A stretch of DNA of 64,000 bases from Glandiceps talaboti (lineage: Eukaryota; Hemichordata; Enteropneusta; Spengelidae): the NCBI RefSeq assembly GCF_964340395.1, contig NC_135550.1, forward strand, positions 18,008,484 to 18,072,483. The letters are read 5' to 3'. Shown one piece after another: positions 40,536 through 52,022 of the stretch. Position 1 is the first letter of the stretch. Every line of letters starts with the position of its first letter. Below the pieces are notes generated by a model, which did not search any database, was not told the origin of the DNA, and saw nothing but the letters and a program-made list of their open reading frames with translations. A program made the position numbers and the translations under genes.

Positions 40536-40645
40536 ATGTACCAGCATGGCTGAAAAGTTTACGACTTCATAAGTACTCAGCACTCTTCCAACAAATGACA
40601 TATGAAGAAATGATGAGTCTGACTGAAGAAAAGTTGGAAGCCAAG
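40536..40645 (+). CDS. SAMD4: SAMD4/Smaug coding exon C (first half of SAM domain)
   Basis: Acceptor ctgttgtag, donor GCCAAG|GTAATC. The first two bases complete an Asp codon with the preceding exon. Encodes [17 protein letters not shown] followed by [17 protein letters not shown], almost identical to the human SAMD4A SAM domain. This domain binds the hairpin loop of target mRNAs; the basic Lys and Arg residues of the LKSLRLHKY helix belong to the RNA-contact face in the family. The intron before it is about 8 kb and holds a transposon and a minisatellite; the intron after it begins with a long CT tract. Confidence 0.97.
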
Positions 40646-40764
40646 GTAATCTTTTGTTCCTTATTCAGTCATTTTGGTCATAATCTTAAAACTGTAGAGG
40701 TGTTCATAATTTCTTATGCCTTTTTGTTTCTTCCGTCATCATCTATTTGTTAATTTGTTGCCTG

Positions 40765-41150
<386 letters not shown>

Positions 41151-41847
41151 CAATTATCATCCTTTGTCAATTTGTCAGGATCCACTGGTCAAGCCATCTA
41201 TCTTTCTGCCATTTGCTTCTCAGTTGACAAATCCATGTGTCCATCTGACTGTCAAGTCTATCTGACCAGCAATTTATCTACCATTGTACGTGTTTGTATG
41301 TCAACCTAAGTGCCAAGAACACAGCAATAATATTTCCACAACAAAACAATCTCAAATCATGTCTCTGCATAAACCATTTTATTGGCCTAATAACTATTTA
41401 CATAGGATCCTGTTTATTAGTAACTGGTGGTTAGATAGATGTACTTTGTAAATGTATAAATGTTTTATATAATATAGATACAAGATATAAAATTACTTGT
41501 CTGGTTGTTGTAGTATAACATTGTTAATTACCATCAAATGGCCATGGCGTACCATGGTCATATTATAATAAAGACCTTTTCAGGAAGATATTTTTGAACA
41601 AAAATGTCACACATTACAATTCAATTTAAAAGTGGTTGTAATTTTGTTTTCTATTTTGAATGTAATTTTGTCTCCTAATAGCCTTTGTTGAAGGATGGAT
41701 TGTCAACCTGGCATGCATTCTCTCCACACAATGTATAAACTCAGTCATTCAAATTTATAACTTTTCATGAATATCATGTATAGAAGCTGATTGGCTATAT
41801 AAGTCACGTGATGGCAGCCATAGTTTCCTCATTTGTAGAAGTTACCT

Positions 41848-42303
41848 TAAAGGAGAACACCACTCCCAGAAATAATATGGGTTCTTGAGAGTCATTTGAT
41901 GATTTTACATCATTCGAAATTACTTGCGATTTCAAAACAACATCAAGTTGATCTTGTGCATTTATACCATTTTATAGGGTATCTTTGCTAAGGGATATTG
42001 CATCATGGGAGTCAGCAGAAATAATGCATTCATTGGTTAAACACTGAATATTCATGAGTACAAAAATGCTATACATCTCAGTGTAAAATAAAAGCTGTCA
42101 TGAATATTCAGTGTTCAACCATTGAATAATCCATTTCTGCTAACTCCCATGATATCCAAAGATACCTTATAAAGACACAAGATCAACTTGGTGTTTCTCT
42201 GAAATCGCAAGTAATTGTATGTGATGTAAAATCGTGAAATGACTCTCCAGAGCCCATAGTTTATGAAAATGTCTCTACTTCTTGGAGTGATGTTCCTCAT
42301 AAA
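41848..42303. mobile_element. Fold-back MITE with about 210-bp inverted arms
   Basis: The left arm starts aaaggagaacaccactcc and the right arm ends ggagtgatgttcctca. The arms stay alignable inward through gagagtcattt, gattttacatca, ttacttgcgatttc, agttgatcttgtg, tatctttg, atcatgggagt and actgaatattcatga to a central loop of about 40 bp near 42060-42090. No open reading frame. Non-autonomous element, family unknown to me. Lies in the intron between the two SAM-domain exons. Confidence 0.85.
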
Positions 42304-43324
42304 TTAGAATACAAGGAGAAGAAAGATACCTTGAAATGTCCAAAAGTAACAATATCATGAAGTTCTTCTAATTTCCAATTCTTTATGGCAAGTAAACTTT
42401 GCTGTCAAGCCCACACATGCCAGTTCTTTTTGTCTTTCAGTAATATTTCCAATAACCTAAAAAACAGTTGGGGTTTATGATTAATGTGCAATAGATTTTA
42501 AAACGAAGAAATCAATCACTACTCTAAAAATTCCTCTATCTGACATAATACTGTGTATTAAAGTTTATCATGACCATCAAATCAGACCTATCAAAATGCA
42601 CAATATAAAATGATAGTCTATAGTCTATTTATAGTAAAAATGATACATTATTTTCAAAATTATGTAGAGGTGAAAATATATCAGTTTATTGCAGGATGTC
42701 ATGAAATACATGTTATGTCATATTGTGTTGACTGACCCTCGTTCAAAGGAGTGAAATAAACACAAATTTTCTGTCAGACTGTCACTGCAGTGGTCAGGCC
42801 ATCAGTTTAGCTATGAATTTTCCTCCTGCACACTTGCTGCGTTGCAGTAGAATTATCAACATTTTGTGTTAATATTTACACATTTAAAAACAAAAGGATA
42901 GCAATACTATCTCTTCATTCTTTGAAATCTCGTTTAAAAAATGTTTGTGAGATATTAAGATATATATTAAATAAATGTACATTTTCTGTTTAATCGAAGT
43001 GGTGTCATTTTTTATGACAACTATGGCTGATAAGAGAGGATGCCTTAAAGCTCAAATTAGGACATAAAATGTCATGAAGATATAAACTAGTACATTAAGT
43101 TGAAGCAATGTCAGGGGACAATTTTCATCTTCATTTGTATGTGTATTGAACTTTAGTTGTGATCACGAATAAAGGTCATAAAAGTCAAAACAGTTTGACA
43201 TTCTATAAAACATTTTCAGGATAATTTGCCATATTGGTTGATTAATTCCTGAAATCAGTGTGTACAACAGGTAGAAATAAGTAGCTATGGGAGAGCTCAA
43301 GGCAATCATTTACTTAGCACTTAT

Positions 43325-43480
43325 TATAGTAGAGTAAGTCGTCGTGACACTCGTTGGCAAGTTGTTTGTGTGTAGGGAGTACCGGTAAGTCATCGTGACA
43401 CTCGTTGCAAGTTGTTTGTGTGTAGGGAGTAAGTCGTCGTGACACCTATAGTGTGTTGGGAGTATGTCTTCGTGACTAGC
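43325..43480. repeat. Tandem repeat of about 54 bp (2.5 copies)
   Basis: Copies of taagtcgtcgtgacactcgt then tgcaagttgtttgtgtgtag and ggagta, in the intron between the SAM exons. Each unit contains GTAAGTC, a donor-like heptamer on the coding strand. Confidence 0.85.
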
Positions 43481-43651
43481 TCTGCAAAGTCGTTGCTATG
43501 TATAGGAAATCTCTTGATTTGATGTACTGAGATTTCATACAACACATGGAGTCAAATTTCAATGATTTCCCATATATTTAAGGTTGATAGCAAAGAGATC
43601 CACTGTTCTATTTGATTCAGTATCTTGATTTACATGTAAAAATAACAAGAC

Positions 43652-44034
43652 CTTAAAAAAAAATTGTGTGGTTCCGATTACACTCAATTTTGTAATAGTA
43701 GGTAGCTGGATTTTTAATTTTATTTTTTTTATTTTTTTTTTATGTGCAAGTGTCTAGTTCAGGTAGTTCTGTTTTCCATTATTTTCCATATGGTCTCTGT
43801 GTTATTGTTTTCTTCCCATCAAATGTACAGCCATTACAAATTGCAAGAACAGTTTTATATTGTGTTTTTAAGTTGATGTCAGTTTCCACATACACTGTTT
43901 CTCGCAAGACTTCATAATTTTCACGATTTTATTATTTTTTTCTCAAATCCTTTTTTAAAAAAAGGTTTAGGGTCGGCAGTGAAAAACTAGGTGGGGTCGG
44001 GTAACTGGAACCGAACAACTTTTTTTAGGCCAAA
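43652..44034. mobile_element. Putative MITE with TIR of about 22 bp
   Basis: The left end ccttaaaaaaaaattgtgtg then gttccg is an inverted match to the right end cggttccag... read from the opposite strand (ggcctaaaaaaagttgttcg then gttcc). About 380 bp, T-rich centre, no coding. A shorter fragment that looks related (runs of A, gggtttccgataac) lies at 34513-34610. Confidence 0.5.
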
Positions 44035-44221
44035 TAAATACTGAAAGAAGTCTTTTTATGAAGTGTTCACAATCAAAACAATGTGTTGATGATGATGAGA
44101 CTAAATGCATTATTCAATACTCCTCTACATTTACTCTGATGTACTGAATACAGAAATCAAGTCAAAGCTAACTTTATTGCCTGATAGTTATCTGAATCAA
44201 TGTATAAATAAAGTTAGAGTA

Positions 44222-44360
44222 GCAGAATTCCTGCAAATACACTGGATGTTAACCCATCCCATACTGTGTGGTCAGTGAGGTAGGGTGATTGATATAACAG
44301 AATTCAGTCTACAGATACATCAGGTATCCACCCATCCTACCCTGTGTGGTCAGTGAGGCA
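44222..44360. repeat. Imperfect tandem duplication
   Basis: Two copies of a cacccatcc(c/t)a block and ctgtgtggtcagtgaggt/c, about 75-80 bp apart, 240 bp upstream of the second SAM exon. Confidence 0.6.
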
Positions 44361-44594
44361 ACTGATGACCCTTGCACTTTCTACCAAAGGATTACAATGG
44401 CCTCTAGAATGTCCCTACTTCCATCTCTTCGTATACAAAATTGTAGATTGTAATTTGTTGCAAATATTCATTTTATTCATTCTTTTTTTTTGAAAAATGT
44501 TCTTTGTTTAAGAGTTAATATCCATATTAAGTCTTTGACTTTCTGTATCTGTCTCAAACCTATCATAACTGTATGTTAAAATTTCCATTCACAG

Positions 44595-44681
44595 AATGTA
44601 ACCAAGGGTGCTCGGAATAAGATCATCCTGAGCATCAGGAAACTAACAGAAAGACAACAAACTTTAAGGGAACTTGAGAAG
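44595..44681 (+). CDS. SAMD4: SAMD4/Smaug coding exon D (second half of SAM domain)
   Basis: Acceptor ccattcacag, donor GAGAAG|GTAATT, 87 nt, phase 0 on both sides. Encodes NVTKGARNKIILSIRKL followed by TERQQTLRELEK; human has [24 protein letters not shown]. This is the C-terminal SAM helix, whose Lys/Arg residues contact the RNA backbone. Because the exon is symmetric, skipping it would keep the frame but destroy the RNA-binding fold. That makes it a candidate for regulated splicing (inference). Confidence 0.96.
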
Positions 44682-46078
44682 GTAATTGTTTCATCTCTGC
44701 ATTTCTTTAAACATAAGAACTTTATCGATGTTTTTTTGAAATGTGAGGGCTGGTTTTCTGCTAGCCTGCCAACTGCATTTTCACTGCTGCCACAGAGTTG
44801 TCCATTGTAGGTGTGCACTAGACTAACAATTGAATAAGCCTTGCAGTACAGTGACTGTGGAACAGTGTTGTGCAAAAGTCCAACAATAAATCTACAAAAA
44901 CAGTACTGAAATGTGTAACTGTTGAATCTATACCTGTGTTGCTTTGTCTGTCATCATAAAGGTGTTACCATGAAATGTTGCTGATAAAGAAATTTAAATG
45001 AATGTGTCATTTGATAAAATAAATCTTATAGTAAATTTCTTAAAATTGAGAGAGATTACAAATGCTACTATTGATTTTATGACCGAGATAAATCAAATTT
45101 TAGAATTTCAGTCAATATTTGGGTATGATCCCATGATTTCTTGAGAGAAATAAATTAGAAATGGCAGACATTGTAGGTCAACAAATTTAGCATGCCATGA
45201 TTTGAAATCAAAGTCGTACGACACAAAAGAACACTTCCAGAGATATTAGCAGGACACCTGCCTCTTAGCACACAATACCCCAAGCTCTCCCTTAAAAAAC
45301 AAGATGACAGCTAAGTGTGTTATTATTTGGTGGACCAGATGCTGTTCACATTTAGTTCATATACAAATCACTCTGAATAGGTGTTTGGCAAGGTCAGCGT
45401 ACTATAATATTGAGTAGCGTGTATTCACATGTAAATTATGTTTGACTTCCTTATACTCCAAGGACAGATTTCCCTGAAATCTTGTTTTCTGGAAGTATAA
45501 CTACAATACTAACAAGCATGGATGTGTGTTTTAGTAACATAGCCAACAAATACATGTACACAAATGTTGAAGGGATGTAATGTTTTGGTAAATTAAGCTG
45601 TGTGAGAATGTAGTTTCGCGGCCATTCAACTTTCTGCTTTATTTCCAACTCAGTGGGGTACCGTTATTTTCAATGAAAATTTCATCTATTCAGCATGCAT
45701 AACAGCGTGATGAAAGAAAGAAATCTTGTTTAATATAATGGTTTTCACTTGTTTTGTTTTTTAATAGCACTAGGAAGAATGGGCATTATACAGTGTACAC
45801 TAACTTCTCCATTTTCTTGGTTATTGCTATTTTTATTGGAGGGGCGTCATTTATTTCTTTGTTAGAGGCAAGCGTGACATTCATTTCAAAAGGAATTGAT
45901 CAAACATTGTTTCTCCATCTTTAGGGAAATGGGAAAAAAAAGAGCATTAGGCATAATATTCTTTCTGTATTATAGTTACAGGTTTTTCCCAACCAAATAA
46001 AAATATGTGATTTAGAAGTTGTGAGTTTTGTAGCATGTTTTCCATTATTATGAGAAATATGAAGTTGACAAAAGTACA

Positions 46079-46462
46079 GTTGAAAAAATTCAACCCAAGG
46101 CAGCTCAGTTTGTCATGAGAAACTACATAAGGGAAGCCAGCATATCAGATATGTTAAGAAAGTTATAATGGCCATGCCTTGAAAAGCACAGGGCAGTGAA
46201 CAGACTAACTTTCATGTATAAAGCTACAAATAATCTGATTGCTTTTCAAAATGATAAACTACCAGAATCATCATCACATTCTACTAGTACTAGGCTAAGT
46301 GTACCTGGTTCTTCCCTCATCCCTATCATCCCGAAAAACTATTATAAATATTCAAGAATGGAATCTAAAATCCATCTAAAAAACAAAGACAATAGACAGT
46401 TTGAAAATCTGCCCTCACCAGCATTGATATCACCGATCTCATACTTGATTGTGCTCACCTGA
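46079..46462 (+). pseudogene. LINE reverse-transcriptase C-terminal remnant
   Basis: Translates as KIQPKAAQFVMRNYIREAS, ISDMLRKL, a stop, then WPCLEKHRAVNRLTFMYKA and later IIPKNYYKYS. This follows the pattern of the thumb/C-terminal region of CR1/jockey-type LINE polymerases (VQRRAARFV...SVTAMLQEL.W..L..RR..ARL.M.YKI ... YYKYSFFPRTI). It has an in-frame stop and no upstream RT core. A fossil insertion in the SAMD4 intron before exon E; not a host gene. Confidence 0.7.
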
Positions 46463-46733
46463 ATACTGGTGAGATCTATAAAGATGCTGCCTCTGGTATG
46501 CCTGTATGTTGATAATCTTTGTTGGATATGTATACAGTGTAGAAGTAGAGAGATGTTAGTAGTTGCATTTATCATAGTTTGTGGTACATTAGTAAAAAAA
46601 AAAAGATTGATACATGATGCCTGTAGTACAATATGGAACTGTACACCATATGAATCAGGAAGGTGTGTATGCTTTTTACAAACGTAAAGGATTTTGGGTA
46701 TAATATAAGGTAGCTTTGTTCAGTAGAATTGGA

Positions 46734-46735
<2 letters not shown>

Positions 46736-46814
<79 letters not shown>
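46736..46814 (+). repeat. (TG)n tract, about 39 repeats
   Basis: Pure TG dinucleotide run about 175 nt upstream of the exon E acceptor. UG-repeat RNA is a known ligand of CELF and TDP-43 splicing regulators. Confidence 0.98.
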
Positions 46815-46815
<1 letters not shown>

Positions 46816-46990
46816 TGAATGGATGCCAGACAGAAAGGAAAAATATGGGAAGAGATTTTTTTTTATCTTTTCATTTCATATTTTATGTGAGAAGGATAAT
46901 TTCCAGTGGTTATTGGTCCTGTACCATTACTTAGAAGCATGCAAAAGTTTATTTCAATAACTTGTGTGTTTTGATTTGTTTTAACTCTAG

Positions 46991-47324
46991 GAAATAATGG
47001 AGTGTAATAGTCCAAGCACATTGAGAAATGCACTGAGTGAACTGAAAGCTGTTTTGATGACGCCGATGAAACTACAGAATAACCAGATAGAAAACAGTGA
47101 GAACATCTCACACACTGCCAGCACTAGTAATAGTATAACCACCAACACATTAACAACGATCACGGTGACCAGTAGCTCTGGTAGTCCACTCTCCATGACA
47201 GTACAGGGTAGTCCTAATATACTTCAGTCACCTACACTGCCAAATGATCTCATAGAACAGAGTTCAGTGCCAACTGTTGAAGAAGGTGACATTCCTGGTC
47301 AGTTTACAAGAGTCATGGGTAAAA
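46991..47324 (+). CDS. SAMD4: SAMD4/Smaug coding exon E (post-SAM linker and start of PHAT)
   Basis: Acceptor ttaactctag, donor GGTAAAA|GTAAGT; phase 0 in, one base (A) out. Starts with EIMECNSPSTLRNALSELKAVLMTPMKL, which corresponds to the human segment [24 protein letters not shown]. A Ser/Thr/Asn-rich linker follows, then DIPGQFTRVMGK, nearly identical to human DLPGQFTRVMGK at the start of the PHAT (pseudo-HEAT) domain. A (TG)n tract lies about 175 nt upstream of the acceptor. Confidence 0.95.
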
Positions 47325-47518
47325 GTAAGTATCACTATGGGTATAGTCAATGTGAATGGTATTGAAGCATTGTACTTTCTTGTATGTTTTTTCTCAGGGT
47401 GTTAGATGTGGCTCCTACTCTTACACTGCTGTGTGTACATTGGGTACAAGGTCAAGTCCTTATGTCATGTCTGGCTTGAAATGCATTGTCATACCTACTA
47501 CCTACATTTAACAATGCA

Positions 47519-47727
47519 CTTTTTTGTGCATTGAGTTACTTTGTACATGTAACAATACTGTGTATTGCCCCAAGTGTGCACTGAGTTACTTTGTACATGT
47601 AACAATACTGTGTATTGCCCCAAGTGTGCACTGAGTTACTTTGTACATGTAACAATACTGTGTATTGTCCTGACAGTGTGTACCTAGCTGTTTTGTACGT
47701 GTAACAATACTATTTATTGCCCCACAG
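47519..47727 (+). repeat. 50-bp tandem repeat abutting the SAMD4 PHAT exon acceptor
   Basis: Units built on gagttactttgtacatgtaa, caatactgtgtattgcccca and agtgtgcact. Two perfect 50-bp copies (from about 47527 and 47577) are followed by a more diverged copy with ttgtcctgacagtgtgtacc, then the real junction ttgccccacag|TGTGTACC. The first bases of the exon belong to the repeat unit. Confidence 0.9.
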
Positions 47728-47926
47728 TGTGTACCCAGCTACTAGTGTCTCGCCATGATGAGGAAAATCTGAACATGTATATACAACTGATAGATAAAGC
47801 CCTGAACAATGAATCATTCAATGAAACACAGAAGAAGAGGTTGATGTCATGGAAACAACAGTGTCAAAAAGTGTACAGAATGCATCCTAGACGACTTTCT
47901 CTTGATAATAGTAAACAGAGAGGAGG
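47728..47926 (+). CDS. SAMD4: SAMD4/Smaug coding exon F (PHAT domain)
   Basis: Acceptor ttgccccacag, donor GAGGAGG|GTAGGT; a second possible donor follows four bases later, but only the first keeps the frame into the next exon. Encodes [19 protein letters not shown], then [19 protein letters not shown] and [16 protein letters not shown]. It matches the human PHAT helices ([36 protein letters not shown]). The split codon at the upstream junction reads Met where human has Val. The acceptor lies at the end of a 50-bp tandem array that contains a second copy of this junction. Confidence 0.96.
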
Positions 47927-48865
47927 GTAGGTACAATCCATAGGATTAATGTCAGAAGTGAGAAATGTATAAGGTGAAATTATGGAAAGTGCTTATTTCC
48001 ATAGTATGTATTCTTTACTTAGAGTTTGTCTTTAATTGTTGAAGAATATCCCTTGTACCATCATTGCTTTCCCTAAAATCTAAAAAATTTCAGTCTCAAA
48101 AACAAAATTATTTTTCAATTGTTGTCACTTCTATATTAACTGAAAATTTACCTAGTTATTATCATGCCAGTCAGCCACACATCTGGATCATGTAAAATAT
48201 GAACATTTGACATTTGGCAGAGTACTTTAAAGTACACTTGGTTGAGTTGACAGACATACATTGTCATACCTGCAGTAAGCTGGCGTCTCAATTTCTGCAA
48301 CTTGAGACTGAAGTGTAAAGATTCATAGGCTGAGTAAGAGTTGAGAAATTTACTGAGATTATTCTCGTGAGGGATGGATTACTGTTTCTTAGTATATCCA
48401 GGAAGAGTGTTGCCTATAAAAACAGACCTAGGTAACTAACTGACTTAATACTCGCCTTGCAGCCATTTTCAAAAGAATTTAGTGTACCTCTACATGTGGA
48501 AAAGTGAAGGCTGTAAATTCACGTGGCAGTACATGAAGCAGACAACAAAATGTGGCTAAAACAGCTAGATGAGTTCAAATTTACGTGATCAGAAAGAAAG
48601 TTACCAGAATTTTTTTACTGGTTGAGAAGCAACCAACTTGTGCTTGTGATACAAAAGCTGCCTCCAAATCATTCACCTAGTGGCCAAACTATGCAATCTT
48701 TTGTCTGTCGTTTCATCATGTACTTTTGACACTTCGCTCATATCAGATATACCTAAATGAATGCAACATAAAGGTGTTGGGGTCATTTCTGAAATTGATG
48801 ATGTAGTAAAAGCCTTTGTTGATGGTTCAATGTTAATAGTTGTATCTGTGGCATCTGTCTTACAG

Positions 48866-49094
48866 CTGGATGCCCCATGGTAATACATTCCCCAATGATT
48901 ACATCATGAGCAGTGGTAACCACATGGCTCTTCGGAGAGCTTCTCGTCAAGTGTTCTCACAATCACCGCAGAGACTCGGCCAGAGTACTGGACCAATAGG
49001 AACCAGCAGTAGTAGTAGCACACCTGGCACTACAGGTGCAATTACAAGGATGACCAATCAGCTGGGCTCGAGTGCCTACCTGAAACCAAGACCT
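48866..49094 (+). CDS. SAMD4: SAMD4/Smaug coding exon G (basic, low-complexity region)
   Basis: Acceptor tgtcttacag, donor AGACCT|GTAAGT. The preceding GG plus the first C make Gly, then WMPHGNTFPNDYIMSSGN. The rest is Arg/Ser/Gln/Gly-rich (ALRRASRQVFSQSPQRLG, then a run of Ser and Gly/Thr). This is the poorly conserved region after PHAT; similarity to human is compositional only. The assignment rests on splice-phase continuity with both neighbours and the open frame across 76 codons. Confidence 0.85.
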
Positions 49095-49544
49095 GTAAGT
49101 TCACATTTTATTGAAAATTTCGGTTATGCATTTGCTGAGTACCTTCATTTCACAAATACCTCTGTTATGAGACATTGCATGGCATGGTAAATCGTATAAT
49201 AGGTAATCATGTTAGACATAGCATCATATGTATTTGAAAATAATCAGACTCAATTTGTCACCATTCTTGATATTGTGAACACCGAGTATATTGATAGTCG
49301 CTGAACATGATCTGTTTGAGCTAATCATTTGGCTACTTACCCCCATCCCATAGTGGTTTCAATATGACCTGAAAAGGTACTTAGAGTTCTTTGTAATGAT
49401 GTATATTCACAAGGAATGGTAGACTGGAATATTTGTTGATTGATAGACTCCTTATCAAATGTTGTGTGTTAGTATGTGGTATTTCTACAATCTGAAGGCA
49501 TGGTTGATATGTAATACTTACATTGATTAAATGTGATGTTACAG

Positions 49545-49737
49545 GGAAATCCACATCAAAGTGTGCAGAGAACACGATCAGCACCAGTACGTAGGCCTTC
49601 ACCTCAGCTTGGCAGTAATACCTTTATGATTCAGCCAGGAAGACAGTTCTCTGAACATCAGTTTGGTGTTACTGAACCAGAGATAAACAATCGCCTTGAG
49701 TCTCTTTGCCTTAGTGTCACAGAGCATGCATTGGGAG
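49545..49737 (+). CDS. SAMD4: SAMD4/Smaug coding exon H (conserved C-terminal region)
   Basis: Acceptor gatgttacag, donor TTGGGAG|GTGAGT; phase 0 in, one base out. Encodes [18 protein letters not shown] (human HSSVQRTRSLPVHTSPQ) and [18 protein letters not shown] followed by VTEHALGG (human [25 protein letters not shown]). The RTRSAP segment resembles a 14-3-3 or basophilic-kinase site; that function is inference. The C-terminal motif is diagnostic of animal SAMD4 proteins. Confidence 0.96.
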
Positions 49738-50049
49738 GTGAGTTTCATCTCCTCATAATACTAAATACACGTATTTACTGACAATAAAAGTAGTGTCACA
49801 CAGAGTATGTGATTTTTGCACATTTGAATAAAAACAGTCTTCACCTGATAGTCTTTACATCCTGAATATGGGATTACACAGGTAGAGTTTGTGAATTTCT
49901 TCATAGCCCTACGTAGAGACATGATTACAGGTCTATGATGAGAATTCTAGATTTGGGTATTTAATAATAACAAGGGGAAGTCAAACATATTATTACAGTT
50001 TATGTCAACAGCCTCAATCTTTAATCCAAATGTATCTTCTTCTTTTCAG

Positions 50050-50084
50050 ACGGGCCGAGTGGTGATAGGAATTCCACTATGTAG
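50050..50084 (+). CDS. SAMD4: SAMD4/Smaug terminal coding exon
   Basis: Acceptor cttcttttcag. With the G left by the preceding exon it encodes DGPSGDRNSTM and then TAG at 50082-50084. Human SAMD4A ends DGVDRTSTI, so length and final residues agree closely. This short exon would be missed without the splice context. Confidence 0.9.
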
Positions 50085-51745
50085 AAGTCTTAGTGATCTT
50101 GAAGCAGTGGCTATTCTGATATTGATGACTACCAAAATACCACAAAAAAGTCCTCTCAGCTGAATACCTTCTTGTGATCTGATTATATCAAAGTACAAAA
50201 AAAAACATCTACGCAGTACTGGTGTCGTAGACGTAATAGTGCATTATGTGCAAAAAAGTAAATATTTTAGTAGAAATGGTAGAATGGGGTAGATCATTGC
50301 GACAAGGACTCTCGGCTCATGTTGATTGGAATAAAAACATGGCTGGTAGAATCCTTTTTAAATGGTAACCTTTTTTTTCAAATTCATTTAGTATAGTAGA
50401 AGGACAGCATCCTGCTTGCAGGATAACTTTAAAATTTAATGTATTTTCTTCCTTTTCTGTTGTTTAAACAGTTCACTTTGGAAGAATACCATTGTAGCAA
50501 AAAACACTTTATTTCTTTTGTGAAGAATTTCACACCTAAATAATAATGTAAAAGTATGACATGGCAGAGCCTGACAGTTTTATCAAGTATGTATTCAATT
50601 CCGGAGAGATGTCTCCCTCTACAGTTGAAAAAGAGAATGACTCCTATAGTAGAGGGCGGTGCGTCCAAGATGTTTGTTTACTAAGCAGTTTGCTTGGAGA
50701 CTGGGCAGTTTAAAACTGTGATGGCAACTGTAGACCAGTTGCTGGACATTTTTTTGACTCGGTTAAAGAGAGTCACTTATTTTCTTCTTCAGTATTTGTT
50801 GTGACAGAAATGAGACTAGTTCTCCATGTGTCATGAATAAGTATTTTATTGAATTTGCTTTTTGAGAGTCGGCAGTAGAGAAAAGATGGGATAGAGAGAG
50901 AGAGGCGTCATTTTGACTGCAAGAAAAGCCAAAATATCCCAAATGTCTGTTAGGTAGAAAAATTAGCAAAAAGGTCAGTGTTTAATAGGGCATAGCTGTT
51001 AGGCTACAGGTACAGGTACAAGAGACAGAACCTAGTTTTTTGGGGGAATGCTGAAAAAAGGAGACTTTATTATGATAGACATACTTCATGTTTAAATTTG
51101 TATTTGTTTAAAAAGATAAATGTATGATAGAATTTTCAGCTTTGCTTTTTCAGCTGCAGGTACAGTGTAAAACATTCATTTCAAAAAAAAAAAGGAGTAA
51201 CCCAGAGAAATCAAAAACATGACGGGAAAAAGGAAATCTGTCAGTTTTTACCTAAAATATCTTAGAGAATCCCTGATCATTGTTGAATGAATTTTTTAGG
51301 CTGCAGGTACAGTTCATGTTGAGATTATGTAAATTGTATCTCAGGTCAAAGGTCATGCTTCAACTGAGGTGTAAATGGTAACCATAAACTTTCCCTACTG
51401 GCAGCATTCTTAGCTCGCAGTCTAGCAACACAGATGTCCCTTTCAATTGTACGTTAAATGTAGAGGAAGAGTTTCTATAACGATACTTGAAAGCAGGTGG
51501 TATGGTTTTAGTCACATTTTCATTGCAACACTGCTGAACTGGTCAAGTTTATCATGCCTTACTAGGAGATTGTAGTTTTTACTTGCCTTTTTTTTCTTTT
51601 GTTTAATTCTTCTTATATTGTAATTTATCCAATTTAATGAATGATATTATGATTCACTTTTTTGAGCACCATTTTCCTGTAACATGTACTCCAGAATATC
51701 TGCCAAGTACACATAAAAGTAGACACTTGGGTTCAAAGATGGTCA

Positions 51746-52022
51746 CGAGACTACTAGTACACGTATTGAAAGTTATATCCTCTAGCAGTGTTTCATGAGA
51801 CTACATACATTTTGAAAGTTACAGCGCCCTCTAGCAGTGTGATGATTCTGTCATGAGCCATTGTTACATACAAAAGCTGAAAGTTACAGCATCCTCTAGC
51901 AATGTTTCTTGAGACTATACTTACATTTTGTAAGTTATTATAGTGCCCTCTAGCATGCAGTGTAGTGATGCCATTACAAGATGACACAAGTTGAAAGTTA
52001 CAGCGCCCTCTAGCAGCCTCTA
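51746..52022. repeat. Degenerate repeat of about 55 bp with CTCF-like cores
   Basis: Five or six diverged copies of ttgaaagttacagcgccctc then tagcagtg and catgagactac. The core gccctctagcag is the reverse complement of CTGCTAGAGGGC, one mismatch from the CTCF consensus. Lies in the presumed SAMD4 3'UTR. Confidence 0.75.
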
